Source: an uncultured Oscillibacter sp. (GTDB lineage Bacteria; Bacillota; Clostridia; Oscillospirales; Oscillospiraceae). From it: a stretch of 14,117 nt of DNA. Below, piece after piece: positions 13,819 through 14,117 of the stretch. Below the pieces are notes generated by a model. It was given only the letters and a program-made list of their open reading frames with translations, was not told the DNA's origin and did not search any database. The position numbers were made by a program, and so were the translations under genes. Location: positions 1-14,117 of the forward strand of contig CAJUDW010000043.1 of NCBI GenBank assembly GCA_910584995.1. Direction: 5' to 3'. Within the stretch, counting starts at the first letter, position 1. Each line of letters begins with the position of its first letter.

Positions 13819-14117
13819 TGTCGTCTTTCTCCCGTTTTGATGGTAATATTAATCGCTGAGTGGGATGGCCAAACTCGGTGAGAAATTCGGATTCTGCAAA
13901 TCCAAGACGCTTATACGCTGCGTGTTGGCCCGTGTCAGCTTTTTCCCCCTCGCGAAAGGTTGTGATGCTGATTTTGCGGCCTACAAATACATTGCACATC
14001 ATAGCATTAAACAAACCTGCTAAAAAATCCTTATTATTAACTTCATCTACCAACAACATCTCTTGCAACGCTTGACAAAGGGAAACAATATAAACAACAA
14101 CAAAATGGACTGTCAAC
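13712..14117 (-). CDS. GNAT-family acetyltransferase C-terminal portion (partial or fragment, open at the right edge)
   Basis: The segment KISITTFREGEKADTGQHAA, then YKRLGFAESEFLTEFGHPTQ and RLILP, matches the last strands and helix of GNAT N-acetyltransferases (the YKxLGF motif lies near the acetyl-CoA-binding end). The preceding part (LLVDEVNNKDFLAGLFNAMM) does not show the usual Q/R-x-x-G-x-G/A pyrophosphate loop, so the 5' part is divergent, frameshifted or lost. The frame runs past the expected end (~13840) through the MATE start to a stop at 13712. A four-base stop/start overlap with the MATE ATG would need a one-base shift. An ATG at 14059 could start a short version. Acceptor substrate unknown. 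The frame is open at the window edge, so it may simply be partial. Confidence 0.5.
   Translation of the reverse strand, partial: LTVHFVVVYIVSLCQALQEMLLVDEVNNKDFLAGLFNAMMCNVFVGRKISITTFREGEKADTGQHAAYKRLGFAESEFLTEFGHPTQRLILPSKREKDDNEQYISGQKWKRRITPAPLFSHHRNDDLHGTIYHC
14087..14116 (-). promoter_or_regulatory. Promoter-like sequence at the right edge
   Basis: On the minus strand TTGACA (14111-14116), an 18-base spacer and TATATT (14087-14092) resemble a sigma-A promoter pointing into the GNAT fragment. It overlaps the open GNAT frame, so either the acetyltransferase is a 5'-truncated piece behind a promoter or this is a chance match in AT-rich DNA. Confidence 0.35.

Overview
The window looks like the chromosome of an anaerobic, GC-rich member of the Clostridia (Oscillospiraceae-like gut Firmicute). 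This is inferred from a T-box leader, strong GGAGG ribosome binding sites, consensus sigma-A promoters, a clostridial-type LeuRS, an AgrC-type kinase and an ICE-type serine recombinase module. Positions 1 to about 12,200 are GC-rich. From about 12,350 to the right edge the sequence is clearly more AT-rich and consists of gene fragments.

Layout. (1) 1-2,293, minus strand: a consensus promoter, a T-box leader with terminator, a decayed pyridoxamine-phosphate-oxidase-like gene, and leuS, which runs off the left edge. (2) 2,345-2,652, plus strand: a consensus promoter, a degenerate tRNA-like sequence, tRNA-Ala(GGC) and a terminator. (3) 2,651-5,284, minus strand: the end of an integrated element. 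It has a small sigma-70-like gene that has lost its usual start, a spacer rich in hairpins, a small unknown gene, and a large serine recombinase stopped by TAA at codon 38. (4) 5,290-8,714, minus strand: an intact phosphoglucomutase-family gene downstream of a heavily decayed GH94 disaccharide phosphorylase. The phosphorylase would have made a sugar 1-phosphate for the mutase to use. (5) 8,875-9,972, plus strand: a promoter, a small cupin, a flavoprotein with an Isf-like cysteine motif, and a strong terminator. (6) 10,139-12,256, minus strand: a membrane histidine kinase whose C-terminus carries an extra transmembrane helix and an RsiV-like (DUF4163/DUF3298) ectodomain, with no response regulator beside it. 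(7) 12,352-14,117: a decayed STAND-NTPase gene resembling antiphage defence genes (plus strand), joined tail to tail with the first ~55 codons of a MATE transporter gene (minus strand), and a GNAT acetyltransferase fragment at the edge.

The most interesting intact object is the kinase/RsiV-like fusion. It has the parts expected of a sensor that reads an extracytoplasmic ligand (lysozyme in the case of B. subtilis RsiV) and signals through a GHKL kinase. The second theme is decay: four genes carry frameshifts, nonsense codons or deletions, while leuS, the mutase, the cupin, the flavoprotein and the kinase are clean over several kilobases. This argues for genuine pseudogenes rather than poor sequence.
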